Below are positions 43,426 to 52,301 of a stretch of 64,000 bases of DNA, one piece after another. The notes beneath the pieces were generated by a model, which saw nothing but the letters and a program-made list of their open reading frames with translations, did no database searches and had not been told where the DNA came from. The stretch's first letter is position 1. Each line of letters starts with the position of its first letter. The DNA comes from Lachnospiraceae bacterium XBD2001 (GTDB taxonomy: Bacteria > Bacillota > Clostridia > Lachnospirales > Lachnospiraceae), in the NCBI GenBank assembly GCA_900116395.1, contig FPAN01000003.1, positions 310,001 to 374,000 on the forward strand, written 5' to 3'. Made by a program: the position numbers and the translations under genes.

Positions 43426-45261
43426 CTATTTCTTTCCTACCAAAATTGTGACTGTTCCCCCCGGGACCAAGACTTCCGACTGATTCGCAAGCGGCTTCTT
43501 GGAAGGATTCCAAACATCCTCTCCCGTATTGGTCACCTGATACCATTTTCTCGAGCCAAGCAGCTTCGGCAACGCAAAGGCTTCCTCCCCATAGTAAAAA
43601 TTGATGCATACCATCACATCTTCTTCCTTCTTGCCGGTACCGTAAGCTCCGTTATAAAGAATACCTACTGCCTTCTTCTCATCCCCGATGCCCATAATCC
43701 AAGGTTCTCTGCCGTGGTAGGACAAATCCGGCAAGCCGGTACTCAGATAGTCACTCTGTTGCATCGGTTCCGGTAAGGACAATACGGAATGCGCCTTACG
43801 GAATGCAATCAATTCCCGCACATAATTCCGAAGCTTCAAAGCACTCTTACGCTTGGAAAAATTCACCCAGCCCACTTCGTTATCCTGGCAATATGGGTTG
43901 TTGTTGCCCATGGCGGAATTCGCCACTTCATCTCCGGAAAGAATCTGCGGAACGCCCTGACTAAGCAACAGAATCGCCATCGCCGTACGCATATTGCAAT
44001 AACGAATCCGCTGAATCATGCGGTTATTGGTCGGTCCTTCCTGACCGAAGTTGAAACTGCAGTTATAATTGCTGCCATCCCGGTTCTCTTCCCCGTTGGC
44101 CTCATTGTGCTTCTCCCCGTAGGTGAACACATCCATCAGGGTAAAACCATTATTATTGGAAATAAAATTAATGTATCCGGAATGCTCTTCCTGGCGGCGC
44201 ATCATGCCGGCCAGCTCGTTCACATTGCCATCCATGTGGTTCTGCAGACGACGCAATGGATACTGGAAAAAGTCATTGTAAGCAAACAGATGCTTCATGC
44301 CGTCATCCGCAAGCAAACATTCTCTCGGGAACTGATCGTAAAAAATCTTGCTTGCCCCAAGAAACGGCTCCGTCGCAATCCGCTTGGCCGGAAGTCCCGC
44401 GCCCAATAGATGGAATCCATCTACGTGATACTCTTTGGCCCAAAACTTCAGCGCATCCATAATCAAATCATCAGAAGCTTCTCCGGTAAAAGAGAACTCC
44501 ATAATCACTTCCATTCCGGCATTATGAATGGCTTCCACCATCTCCTTGCAATGGATTGGCGCTTTGCTTCCACCAAAGAAGCTAGCCTTCGGAGCAAAAT
44601 AAGCAGCATTGCCATAGCCCCAATAATTCGGCTTCATCGGAGGCTCTGCCACTAACACCGACTGATAGTTCTCGTCCAACTCAAAATGGGAATGATAGAA
44701 AATATCTTCAAAATCATACAGCGGCATAAATTCCAGGGAAGTTACCCCAAGTTCCTGAAGTTCCGGAAGCAAGGCGATGATGCCCTTGTAATTGCCCTTC
44801 AAGGAAGCATGCAAGCCGTGCTGCATCGTAAATCCACGCATATGTAGTTTGTAAATAATCATATCGGAGGCATCAATCACCGGGCGATTCTCCTGCCATG
44901 CATAGCTTCCGTCCAAGAAGCCACCATAGACTTGATAGAGCATATCCTGGCGCTTCACATCCATCCAACGATCACGACCCACAATGGTCTTCGCATAAGG
45001 ATCTACTACCTTCTTGCCATCAATCTCATACAGATAGCACAGATGGTCCCAATTGTAACCCGAGACAGACACAGAAATGACACGTCCCATATGAAACTCT
45101 TTCGGCACGCGGATCTCATGTAAACATTTGAATGATTTGGAATGGAATAAGAGGATCTTACTGTCACCAAGCTGTGGCAGTTCATAGGTAAAAGTTACCG
45201 TATCACCGACTCTGTTTGCTCCAAAGCCGTTAAAATCCCCAACCGTAATAGATTTCTTCAT
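43426..45261 (-). CDS. GH13 (glycogen-debranching/isoamylase-like) protein with catalytic residues lost
   Basis: The protein has 611 residues, with an N-terminal CBM48-like beta domain (~1-130), a GH13 barrel (~135-500) and a C-terminal beta domain. It is closest in pattern to GlgX (KHNEANGEENRDG, YCQDNEVGWVNF). The catalytic sites are gone: the GFRxD nucleophile is Leu286 (GFHLL), the acid/base Glu is Asp319 (LLADDG), the stabilising His-Asp is Asn370-Asn371 (SNNNGF), and the NH of motif I is Thr259-Gly260. It should not cut glucan but may bind it. It is expressed from an extended -10 promoter, with DUF5662 downstream. Confidence 0.85.
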   Translation of the reverse strand: MKKSITVGDFNGFGANRVGDTVTFTYELPQLGDSKILLFHSKSFKCLHEIRVPKEFHMGRVISVSVSGYNWDHLCYLYEIDGKKVVDPYAKTIVGRDRWMDVKRQDMLYQVYGGFLDGSYAWQENRPVIDASDMIIYKLHMRGFTMQHGLHASLKGNYKGIIALLPELQELGVTSLEFMPLYDFEDIFYHSHFELDENYQSVLVAEPPMKPNYWGYGNAAYFAPKASFFGGSKAPIHCKEMVEAIHNAGMEVIMEFSFTGEASDDLIMDALKFWAKEYHVDGFHLLGAGLPAKRIATEPFLGASKIFYDQFPRECLLADDGMKHLFAYNDFFQYPLRRLQNHMDGNVNELAGMMRRQEEHSGYINFISNNNGFTLMDVFTYGEKHNEANGEENRDGSNYNCSFNFGQEGPTNNRMIQRIRYCNMRTAMAILLLSQGVPQILSGDEVANSAMGNNNPYCQDNEVGWVNFSKRKSALKLRNYVRELIAFRKAHSVLSLPEPMQQSDYLSTGLPDLSYHGREPWIMGIGDEKKAVGILYNGAYGTGKKEEDVMVCINFYYGEEAFALPKLLGSRKWYQVTNTGEDVWNPSKKPLANQSEVLVPGGTVTILVGKK

Positions 45262-45294
45262 GTGTCTTCTCTCTCTTTTGGCAAACTACGTTTG

Positions 45295-45303
45295 ATTATA
45301 ACA
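45295..45303 (-). promoter_or_regulatory. Extended -10 promoter of the GH13-like gene
   Basis: On the minus strand the extended -10 reads TGTTATAAT (45303-45295): a perfect TATAAT preceded by TGn. The -35 region is poor. The start codon lies 34 bases downstream. Confidence 0.5.
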
Positions 45304-45353
45304 TAACATCTCTTCAAAAGGTGCCAAAAACCGCAAATATCGGCAAGAACCCA

Positions 45354-45382
45354 TTGAAAAATATCCCGAACCAACCTATAAT
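45354..45382 (+). promoter_or_regulatory. Sigma-A promoter of the DUF1292 gene
   Basis: TTGAAA (45354-45359) and TATAAT (45377-45382) have a 17-base spacer. The ATG follows 28 bases after the -10, with AAAGGAG before it. Confidence 0.8.
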
Positions 45383-45410
45383 GAGAAAAACTTATGCAAA
45401 GGAGAACCAT

Positions 45411-45722
45411 ATGGCAAATAATAACGAAGTATTCCCGGTTGATGAGAACGATACCGATGTATGTGTTACATTGGAGTTAGATAACGGTGAGACCTTAGAA
45501 TGCGAGATTCTTACCATTTTTGACGTAGAGGATCAGGATTACATCGCTCTTCTTCCGGTGGATGAGCATGGCACTCCGTTAGACGAGGAAGTCATCATCT
45601 ACCGTTACGCCGAAGACGAAGAAGGCACACCGATTCTTGACAACATCGAGTCCGACGAGGAATTCGAAGCCGTATCCAAGGTCTTCGATCAGATGTTGGA
45701 GGACGCATCCGAAGAAGAATAA
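45411..45722 (+). CDS. DUF1292 family acidic protein
   Basis: The protein has 103 residues from the ATG at 45411 (MANNNEVFPVDENDTD), which has AAAGGAG upstream; a frame starting at 45321 covers the promoter and is rejected. It is very acidic, and the DUF1292 core is plain (LELDNGETLECEILTIFDVEDQDYIALLP). The function is not established. Its 3' end overlaps the convergent helicase gene by 34 bases. Confidence 0.85.
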   Translation: MANNNEVFPVDENDTDVCVTLELDNGETLECEILTIFDVEDQDYIALLPVDEHGTPLDEEVIIYRYAEDEEGTPILDNIESDEEFEAVSKVFDQMLEDASEEE

Positions 45723-47446
45723 ATCCCACTTTCTTTTAAGAATCTGGATGGATACAAGAGCTCGTTTTGGCGCTTTTCTACAGCGCTGATACAGAGCTCT
45801 TTTTTTGCTCTGGTCATAGCCACATAGAACATTCTGCGCTCCTCTTCCAACCCTTCTTCCGTCTCCACATGCTTCGACGGTGTCACTCCTTCATTGGCAT
45901 CTAAGATCATCACCCGATCGAATTCCAATCCCTTCGCTCCATGAAACGTATGCAAAAATACGCGACAAGAAGCATTCCCCTGCGCCACAGGTTCTACCTC
46001 TTCCGAAGACAAAAAAGCAAGGAAACTCGTCCCATCCCGAAACTCTTTGGACAAATCCAACAGCGCTTCCAAAATACCACTGTAGTATTCATAGGAGACA
46101 CCTCGTTTGTGGGCCAATTCCCGCAAATATCCTTCATATCCCATGCCCCGCAGCAGATAGTTCAATCCGGCAAAGGGCGACAATCCGGACAGCACGTCCA
46201 CATCTTTTTGCAATTTTCGAAGGGCTGTACAAACCGTAGCATCCCGGCACATGGATACCGCTAAGCCACCTAAATCTATGTATTTTCCGCTGATGCACCA
46301 CCTTGGAATATCACGGTTTGGCTTATTGGCCACCAACAACAAATCTTCCCCGTACACCGTATCAAGGGCCATGCGAAAATAGGCCCGAATGTCCGCAGTG
46401 ATAAAGTGATTCAGCAACCGATTCCCGGAGTCCTTGAAGGAGAATGCAATCTCCCGCAAACGCAGTTCCTCCGCCACAAAAATCGCCTGAATACGGTTAC
46501 GAAACAGAATGCCCACCGTCTCCTTCTCATCTGCCGCTAAGAATTCCTCCACCTTGCTAGCCACAGCCTTGGCCTCCGTCATAGGATCCGAAAATCCCTG
46601 ATAGGATACGATTCCTGTTTTCCTGGCTGCTGCGGAAATCTCTTTTTCAAAACGGGCTTTGTTGTGGGCAATGAGCCTCATGCTAGGGGTAAGAATGGCA
46701 GGTCGACAGCGATAATTGATATGCAGTACAATCCGTTTGGCATCCGGATAATCCCGCTCAAATCCCAGCATAATAGATGGATTCGCTCCGCGAAAGCCGT
46801 AGATCGCCTGGTCATCATCTCCCACCATATACAGATTATTCAAGGGAGAAGCCATCAAGCGAAGAATCTCATACTGTCCATCGGACATATCCTGCATTTC
46901 GTCCACCAGAAAATAGCGGAAACGTTGCTGCCACTTGGCAAGCATCTCCGGATGAGTGCGAAACAATTCCCCGGTTTTATGAATCATATCATCGAAATCC
47001 AACAAATGCCGCCGGTCTTTCTGCTGACGATAGAGACGGTGTAAACGGCCTTTTTCTTCCTCGTTCAATTCCGCTAATCCCGCCTGCAATCCCAGCTTAC
47101 GACGGCATTCTTCCAGCAATCCCACTTGTTTGGAACCGGAAATAATATCTGCCGTGGTATAGTTGGCTTCTTCTTTTAGAACTTGAAAAAAGATACTGTG
47201 AAAGGTACCGAAGGTAACCTTCGTCTCTTTGGATTTGGCTTTCCACAGATACCGACGACGCATCTCCGTTGCTGCTTCCCTGGTGAAGGTTACAACAAGA
47301 ATGGATTCTTCCGGAATATGAAGGGTATTCACCAGATAACAAATGCGTTCGGTTAAGACGGTTGTCTTCCCGGAGCCCGGGCCGGCAACAACAAGACAGG
47401 GACCGCTACCATGGCTGGCAGCGGCCTCTTGTGATTGGTTTAACAT
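45689..47446 (-). CDS. UvrD/PcrA-family superfamily 1 DNA helicase
   Basis: The protein has 585 residues from the ATG at 47446 (MLNQSQEAAASHG), which has GAAGGAGAA upstream. Motifs I (GPGSGKTTVLTERICYLV), II (LVDEMQDMSDGQ), III (VGDDDQAIYGFRGA), V (TFHGAKGLEFDRVMI) and VI (YVAMTRAKKEL) are all visible. It is shorter than PcrA (~720), with a reduced C-terminus, and the exact role (repair or recombination) is open. It is the last gene of the gltX transcript, 50 bases after gltX. Confidence 0.93.
   Translation of the reverse strand: MLNQSQEAAASHGSGPCLVVAGPGSGKTTVLTERICYLVNTLHIPEESILVVTFTREAATEMRRRYLWKAKSKETKVTFGTFHSIFFQVLKEEANYTTADIISGSKQVGLLEECRRKLGLQAGLAELNEEEKGRLHRLYRQQKDRRHLLDFDDMIHKTGELFRTHPEMLAKWQQRFRYFLVDEMQDMSDGQYEILRLMASPLNNLYMVGDDDQAIYGFRGANPSIMLGFERDYPDAKRIVLHINYRCRPAILTPSMRLIAHNKARFEKEISAAARKTGIVSYQGFSDPMTEAKAVASKVEEFLAADEKETVGILFRNRIQAIFVAEELRLREIAFSFKDSGNRLLNHFITADIRAYFRMALDTVYGEDLLLVANKPNRDIPRWCISGKYIDLGGLAVSMCRDATVCTALRKLQKDVDVLSGLSPFAGLNYLLRGMGYEGYLRELAHKRGVSYEYYSGILEALLDLSKEFRDGTSFLAFLSSEEVEPVAQGNASCRVFLHTFHGAKGLEFDRVMILDANEGVTPSKHVETEEGLEEERRMFYVAMTRAKKELCISAVEKRQNELLYPSRFLKESGIYSSSDASSNI
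45756..45806 (+). terminator. Intrinsic terminator of the DUF1292 gene, inside helicase coding sequence
   Basis: An 8-base-pair outer stem (AAGAGCTC with GAGCTCTT), an inner 5-base-pair stem (GCGCT with AGCGC) and a run of seven T follow the DUF1292 stop by 33 bases. The whole element is read as sense codons for the helicase on the other strand. Confidence 0.7.
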
Positions 47447-47496
47447 GTTTCTCCTTCCCAAGTTCTCTTCTATCGGCGGGAAGAATAACAAACAGA

Positions 47497-48954
47497 TTAA
47501 GCAAGCGCTTTTTCTAAGCGTGCAATACCGTCCTTGATACGGCGAAGAGACTCTTCTTTACCGAAGATCTCCATTAACTCAGTGGCTCCACCCGGAGTCA
47601 TCTGCTTGCCGGATACGGCGGTACGAAGCGGCCACAATACATAGCCGTTCTTGTATTCATGATCGGCAGCAAACTGCTGGATGGTTGCATACAGGGTATC
47701 ATTGGAGTAATCATCCAAGCCTTCCAATACCGGAAGCACCTCACGAAGAACTGCAAGGGAAGACTCCTCGGTGGTCTTCATCTTCTTGTGGGTGTACATT
47801 GCGGTATCGTAATCCGGAAGTTCCTCGAAGAAGTCAATATGCTCCTTGATATCCGGGAAAATCTCAATACGGGTCTTCACCATAGCAGCAATCTTCTTCA
47901 GGTCATAGTCCTTGGTAATGACTTCCTTGATGTAAGGAAGAGCCATCTCATAGAACTTATCGAAGTCCATTGCCTTCATGTATTCACCGTTCATCCAACG
48001 AAGCTTCACGGTATCGAATACTGCCGGAGACTTGCTGATGTGATGATAATCAAAATGCTTCACAAGCTCTTCTAAGCTCATGATCTCCTGGTTGTCTTCC
48101 GGACTCCATCCAAGAAGTGCTACGAAGTTGATTACAGCCTCTGTCAGATAACCCTGCTCAATCAAATCCTCGAAGGAAGAATGACCGCTACGCTTGGAGA
48201 GCTTCTGATGCTCCTCATTGGTAATCAATGGGCAGTGAATGTAGATCGGAACATCCCATCCGAATGCCTCATAGAGACGGTTGTACTTCGGAGAAGAAGA
48301 CAAATACTCATTACCGCGAACAACGTGGGTAATTCCCATCAAATGATCGTCTACAACGTTGGCGAAGTTGTAGGTTGGGTATCCGTCAGACTTAATCAAA
48401 ATCATATCATCAAGCTCTGCGTTATCTACGGTAATATCGCCGTAAATCTCATCAGAGAATGTGGTGGTTCCGGTACGTGGATTGTTCTGGCGAATAACGA
48501 ATGGCTTGCCGGCAGCAAGGTTCGCTTCTACCTCTTCCTTGGACAATCCCAGGCAATGCTTGTCATAAATGGAAATCTCCTTGCCTGCAACAACCTGCTT
48601 CAAGGAATCCAAACGACACTGGTCACAGAAGCAATAATATGCCTCACCCTTATCGATGAGCTGCTTCGCGTAATCCATATAAATACCGGCCTTCTGACGT
48701 TCACTCTGAACGTATGGACCTACACCGCCGTCCTTATCTGGGCCTTCATCATGAATCAATCCGGTCTTCTCTAAGGTACGATAGATAATATCAACAGCGC
48801 CTTCCACATAGCGTTCCTGGTCGGTATCCTCGATTCTTAAGATAAAATCTCCGTCTTCATGTTTCGCAATCAAGTAAGCATACAATGCTGTTCTTAAGTT
48901 ACCGACATGCATACGGCCGGTAGGACTTGGTGCGAATCTGGTTCTAACCTTCAT
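47497..48954 (-). CDS. gltX: Glutamate--tRNA ligase
   Basis: The protein has 485 residues. The HIGH-type motif ([21 protein letters not shown]) and KMSKS-type motif (KLSKRSGH) of class I synthetases are clear, with a zinc-type Cys cluster ([10 protein letters not shown]) between. It charges tRNA-Glu, and in bacteria lacking GlnRS also tRNA-Gln. The ATG at 48954 has AAGGAGC upstream. A weak promoter (TTGTAA 49007-49002, TAAATT 48985-48980, 16-base spacer) may serve it. Confidence 0.97.
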   Translation of the reverse strand: MKVRTRFAPSPTGRMHVGNLRTALYAYLIAKHEDGDFILRIEDTDQERYVEGAVDIIYRTLEKTGLIHDEGPDKDGGVGPYVQSERQKAGIYMDYAKQLIDKGEAYYCFCDQCRLDSLKQVVAGKEISIYDKHCLGLSKEEVEANLAAGKPFVIRQNNPRTGTTTFSDEIYGDITVDNAELDDMILIKSDGYPTYNFANVVDDHLMGITHVVRGNEYLSSSPKYNRLYEAFGWDVPIYIHCPLITNEEHQKLSKRSGHSSFEDLIEQGYLTEAVINFVALLGWSPEDNQEIMSLEELVKHFDYHHISKSPAVFDTVKLRWMNGEYMKAMDFDKFYEMALPYIKEVITKDYDLKKIAAMVKTRIEIFPDIKEHIDFFEELPDYDTAMYTHKKMKTTEESSLAVLREVLPVLEGLDDYSNDTLYATIQQFAADHEYKNGYVLWPLRTAVSGKQMTPGGATELMEIFGKEESLRRIKDGIARLEKALA

Positions 48955-49015
48955 GTTCTAACTGCTCCTTATATGTAAAAATTTAAAACTTAACAATTGT
49001 TTTACAACTAATCTA

Positions 49016-50188
49016 TCATGCCTTAAGTCCACACAATTTGTCAACCGAAGAAATGATTTGTATGATTTCCGGAACATAATAACTATGTTCCTTCATCAAG
49101 TGATCGATTTCATCCCGCTCGCTCTTTACCGCCTTAGTGTTTTCCTGGATTCTGGCACGAACCTTGGCACGACGTTCCACAAGATTGTGGTTGACGTTCT
49201 GCATATCCTCCGGATGAATCAAGGCACGGATCTGCTTCAGCCAAATCTTACGATCATATAGATCAATACTCTCCAACAGGCGAATGTAAATCTTATAAAA
49301 GTATTCCAAATCAGAATTATCCGCATCAAACTGCATTTGGGATTCCACTGTGTTGTTGTAGCACTCCCAAACATAATTCAACTCATGAGAGTTCTGAATG
49401 TGATAACGCTCCTGCTCATAACGTATCGCACGGGTCACATTGGCATACTTCATACGAACTACGTTCAAAAGGCCAATCGTATCGTTCAACTTCCGCACCG
49501 TTTTCCGCTTCACCTTCTGGTTGTGATTCATGCCAAGCATCAAAAGCATGGCAATCAATGCCCCAATCAAAAACATCACCATATAGACAATGCTTACATC
49601 CATCGGCAACTCATCCTGTAACAAGAATCCCACCAACAAAAAGCAGGCAAACACCGCCATGGATACAATGGCCAGAATCCGAAACCACTTCTTGGAACGA
49701 TTCAAATCATCATATTCCATCTCCAAACGGTTCTTCTCGGACTCCAAATAATGCATGTCCTTCTCTACCGTAGCCTGATACCGTTCGTTCTCCTGCATCA
49801 TAGAGATGGTGGACGGAACGATTTCTTCGTTGGCCTCCATAAGGGCATACTGCTCATCGGAGATAATCGGCTCCCGCTTCAGGAAGTTTTGTCTGGAACG
49901 GGTCAAATCTTCGATGGTCTTGGCACAGGACTGCAGTTCCTTCTTCTGCTTCTCCGGAAGATTCTGCAAAGTCTGAATGTCCTTCAAGTAATCCGTAATG
50001 ATACGGTATTCCGTCTTCTGGGCCTCGATCTCCTTGGTGGTTGCAATAATCTGCTCACAGGAATCCAAGATATAATGCTCTAGCTTCTTGGGATTATCCC
50101 AATCATCAATGCCGCGAATCTCCTCGTAGACCTTGGCAAAAGCTGCATCCAGCTCCGATTCTTTTTTCTTCTTACGACTAAAAAACAT
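49016..50188 (-). CDS. Two-pass membrane protein with coiled coils, unknown function
   Basis: The protein has 390 residues. The N-terminal cytoplasmic part (1-168) begins with a Lys-run and has long helices (~40-100, 140-165); two membrane helices follow (~169-190 and ~197-220) with a very short loop; the C-terminal 170 residues are again helical and charged. Both ends are thus probably cytoplasmic. No known domain is recognised. It is the last gene of the DUF5717/DUF5716 operon, 14 bases after the TPR-like gene, and could anchor that complex to the membrane (inference). Confidence 0.7.
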   Translation of the reverse strand: MFFSRKKKKESELDAAFAKVYEEIRGIDDWDNPKKLEHYILDSCEQIIATTKEIEAQKTEYRIITDYLKDIQTLQNLPEKQKKELQSCAKTIEDLTRSRQNFLKREPIISDEQYALMEANEEIVPSTISMMQENERYQATVEKDMHYLESEKNRLEMEYDDLNRSKKWFRILAIVSMAVFACFLLVGFLLQDELPMDVSIVYMVMFLIGALIAMLLMLGMNHNQKVKRKTVRKLNDTIGLLNVVRMKYANVTRAIRYEQERYHIQNSHELNYVWECYNNTVESQMQFDADNSDLEYFYKIYIRLLESIDLYDRKIWLKQIRALIHPEDMQNVNHNLVERRAKVRARIQENTKAVKSERDEIDHLMKEHSYYVPEIIQIISSVDKLCGLKA

Positions 50189-50202
50189 GGTAACAATCCC
50201 CT

Positions 50203-51030
50203 CTAGATTCTACACAAACGATTGTAATCCTGCTTCCAACCTCCAACGATTTTCTGCATCTGTTCCATATAGGCAAAGGGTTCCCGATAATCCACGCGCA
50301 TCTGGTTCACCATATCGGAAAAATCCGTCACTGCCGTAGAATGCATCACTTCATCCACTGCCGAGCGAACCGTTGCAACATCTTTTTCCGTCACATTAAA
50401 ACGGGTCACGGCATGCTCGAATCCATCCGAATCCCCGCCGCACAAGTAAGCATAGAGAAGGCTTCTTAGGGAACCACTGTTATGGTTGGCCATATAGGCT
50501 TTTTCGAAACAAATCGCTGCTTCCCGGAAGAAGAACAGCCGGCTATATGCGGTGCCTAAGTTATGTTGGATATTACCTTCCAACTGCTTGTCCATCGGCA
50601 GGTCTCCATCTAAGATGTTCTCATACTCATAGATGGCATCCACCAAACGTTGTTTTTCCATCAAACGGTCTCCGCGGATTTTTTTACATTCCGCCTCGGA
50701 CTTGTTCTCAAAGGTGGCAATCACATCCATCACCTGCTTAATCTCACTGGCGGTCAAATACCCGCAAGCCGTCAGGATATGTCCCACAAAGATGTGGAGC
50801 GGCGTATTCTCCTGGAGCAAATGCATAAGCTCCGTCTCCAAATCTTTCATGTCTAATTCTTTGCCAATCCAGCGACACAAATCCGTGTTGGCAAAAGAGG
50901 AATTCAGAAGGTACACATTATGAGAAACGTAATAACTCAATTCCTCCAGAGAATAAATATTCAAAGATAATTCATCGATAAAATACGGTGTCGCCGCAAT
51001 GGGGCGCTTGCACAGAATTAATTCTCCCAT
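50203..51030 (-). CDS. TPR-like helical repeat protein of unknown function
   Basis: The protein has 275 residues, nearly all helical. A tetratricopeptide-like pair is visible at about 150-205 (EGNIQHNLGTAYSRLFFFREAAICFEKAY ... SLRSLLYAYL). No enzyme motif is seen. It follows the DUF5716 gene by 15 bases, with a GGAGG-type site. Tetratricopeptide proteins often act as adaptors for Hsp70-like partners, which fits its neighbour. Confidence 0.7.
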   Translation of the reverse strand: MGELILCKRPIAATPYFIDELSLNIYSLEELSYYVSHNVYLLNSSFANTDLCRWIGKELDMKDLETELMHLLQENTPLHIFVGHILTACGYLTASEIKQVMDVIATFENKSEAECKKIRGDRLMEKQRLVDAIYEYENILDGDLPMDKQLEGNIQHNLGTAYSRLFFFREAAICFEKAYMANHNSGSLRSLLYAYLCGGDSDGFEHAVTRFNVTEKDVATVRSAVDEVMHSTAVTDFSDMVNQMRVDYREPFAYMEQMQKIVGGWKQDYNRLCRI

Positions 51031-51045
51031 GTGACCTCCTTTCTC

Positions 51046-52287
51046 TTAAATAATCGTAACGGTATGACTCCAGGTCTTGTTGCTGGCAGGTGCCAGTTCA
51101 CCGAAGCCCAAATCCTTAATCTCAATCAAAATCTGCTTGTCGCTGGTGGCCTTGGCGCTGATACGAAGTCTGGTCATACGGCTCTCCCGCTTTGGCAAAT
51201 CCGTAAGTTCCAACACTTCCACTCTGGACTGACGATTATCCAATCGCTGTACCCAAATCTCAATCTCCGGAGAACCTTCTAAGATTACTTCACACTCGCC
51301 GCGGCTCTCATACCAGTTGTCTCCGGCATTCACCAGGGTTAAAAACTTCATCTCGTTCTGGTCGGATACCTTCAGGGATAAGGTTAACTTCAGTTCGTTA
51401 TCACCAATATAGATAAACGGCCAGTCACGGCTGCCGTCCTTAATCGCACCGGCATAGCAAGCACCCTTGGAATACAAATTCTTACCAAGGAATACCCGTC
51501 GTCCCTGACACAGATGCTGCAGGGAGACTTTCATCCAATCATCATCGAATCCGTCACCGATCAGGTAGGCTGCGGAAACATATTCATCACCGATGGTCTT
51601 GGTAATAATCTCATCGAAAGCCCGGTCTCTGTTCTCTATCAAGCTACCATGGTTGCCCTGTTCTAGAGTAACCACCTGTGGCCGCTGGTACATATCCCGC
51701 TTCAGGCGGCAATGCAAGAGATTCTTACCGGTATAGTCATAAAGCATCACATCATGTAGAAAGATGGATGGTTCCTGACTAAGAACATAGTAATAAAAAC
51801 TCTCCCGATAATCGATGACCAACAGTTGCTGGGAACTAAGGCCCAATCGATTGGCCACCATGGTAAATAACTCCACTACCGCCAAATTCAGTTCAGAAAC
51901 ACAAATCGTAAGCTTCGCTAAATGACTGCCGGCATAGAAGTTCCCCGGCATGGACAGAAGCTTGCGGATAAAAATCATGAACAACTCCCGGCTGTCATAA
52001 TCTCCACCGTCTACAAAAATCCGCTTTCCGCTTAAGGCGTTCTCATATAAGTCCTCTACAGCTTCCGCTTCCCCGGACTGAATCCGATGCTTGGCTTCAT
52101 TGCCGAAGAACCACTGTCCCATGCCCTTGCGCTTGGCTAAAAGCGTAGGAATCTGGTAAGCTTCGCTACCCATAACGGTACTTATGGTCTCAGGCTCTTC
52201 CATATGCAGTTGGTAATAGGAAATCAAGGTATTGCGGTTGCTGATATCCAGGCCGAAATATACCCCTTCCTCACGCGATGTTTCCAT
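51046..52287 (-). CDS. DUF5716 protein with actin/Hsp70-like ATPase fold
   Basis: The protein has 413 residues. Features of the actin/Hsp70 ATPase superfamily are visible: phosphate-1 loop FGLDISNRNT (~11-20), the Hsp70-like segment QIPTLLAKRKGMGQWFFGNEAKH (~45-67), and an adenosine-type motif AAYLIGDGFDDDW with a later SKGACYAGA helix (~240-285). The last ~120 residues are beta-rich (LTLSLKVSDQNEMKFLTLVNAG ...), similar in place to the Hsp70 substrate-binding beta domain; the helical lid is missing. I know the family as DUF5716. ATP binding is inferred from motifs; function is unknown. Confidence 0.75.
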   Translation of the reverse strand: METSREEGVYFGLDISNRNTLISYYQLHMEEPETISTVMGSEAYQIPTLLAKRKGMGQWFFGNEAKHRIQSGEAEAVEDLYENALSGKRIFVDGGDYDSRELFMIFIRKLLSMPGNFYAGSHLAKLTICVSELNLAVVELFTMVANRLGLSSQQLLVIDYRESFYYYVLSQEPSIFLHDVMLYDYTGKNLLHCRLKRDMYQRPQVVTLEQGNHGSLIENRDRAFDEIITKTIGDEYVSAAYLIGDGFDDDWMKVSLQHLCQGRRVFLGKNLYSKGACYAGAIKDGSRDWPFIYIGDNELKLTLSLKVSDQNEMKFLTLVNAGDNWYESRGECEVILEGSPEIEIWVQRLDNRQSRVEVLELTDLPKRESRMTRLRISAKATSDKQILIEIKDLGFGELAPASNKTWSHTVTII

Positions 52288-52301
52288 AAGTACCTATCCT
52301 C

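Noticed and set aside
45321..45410. Longer start for the DUF1292 protein
   Set aside because: It covers the TTGAAA-N17-TATAAT promoter; AAAGGAG precedes the ATG at 45411.
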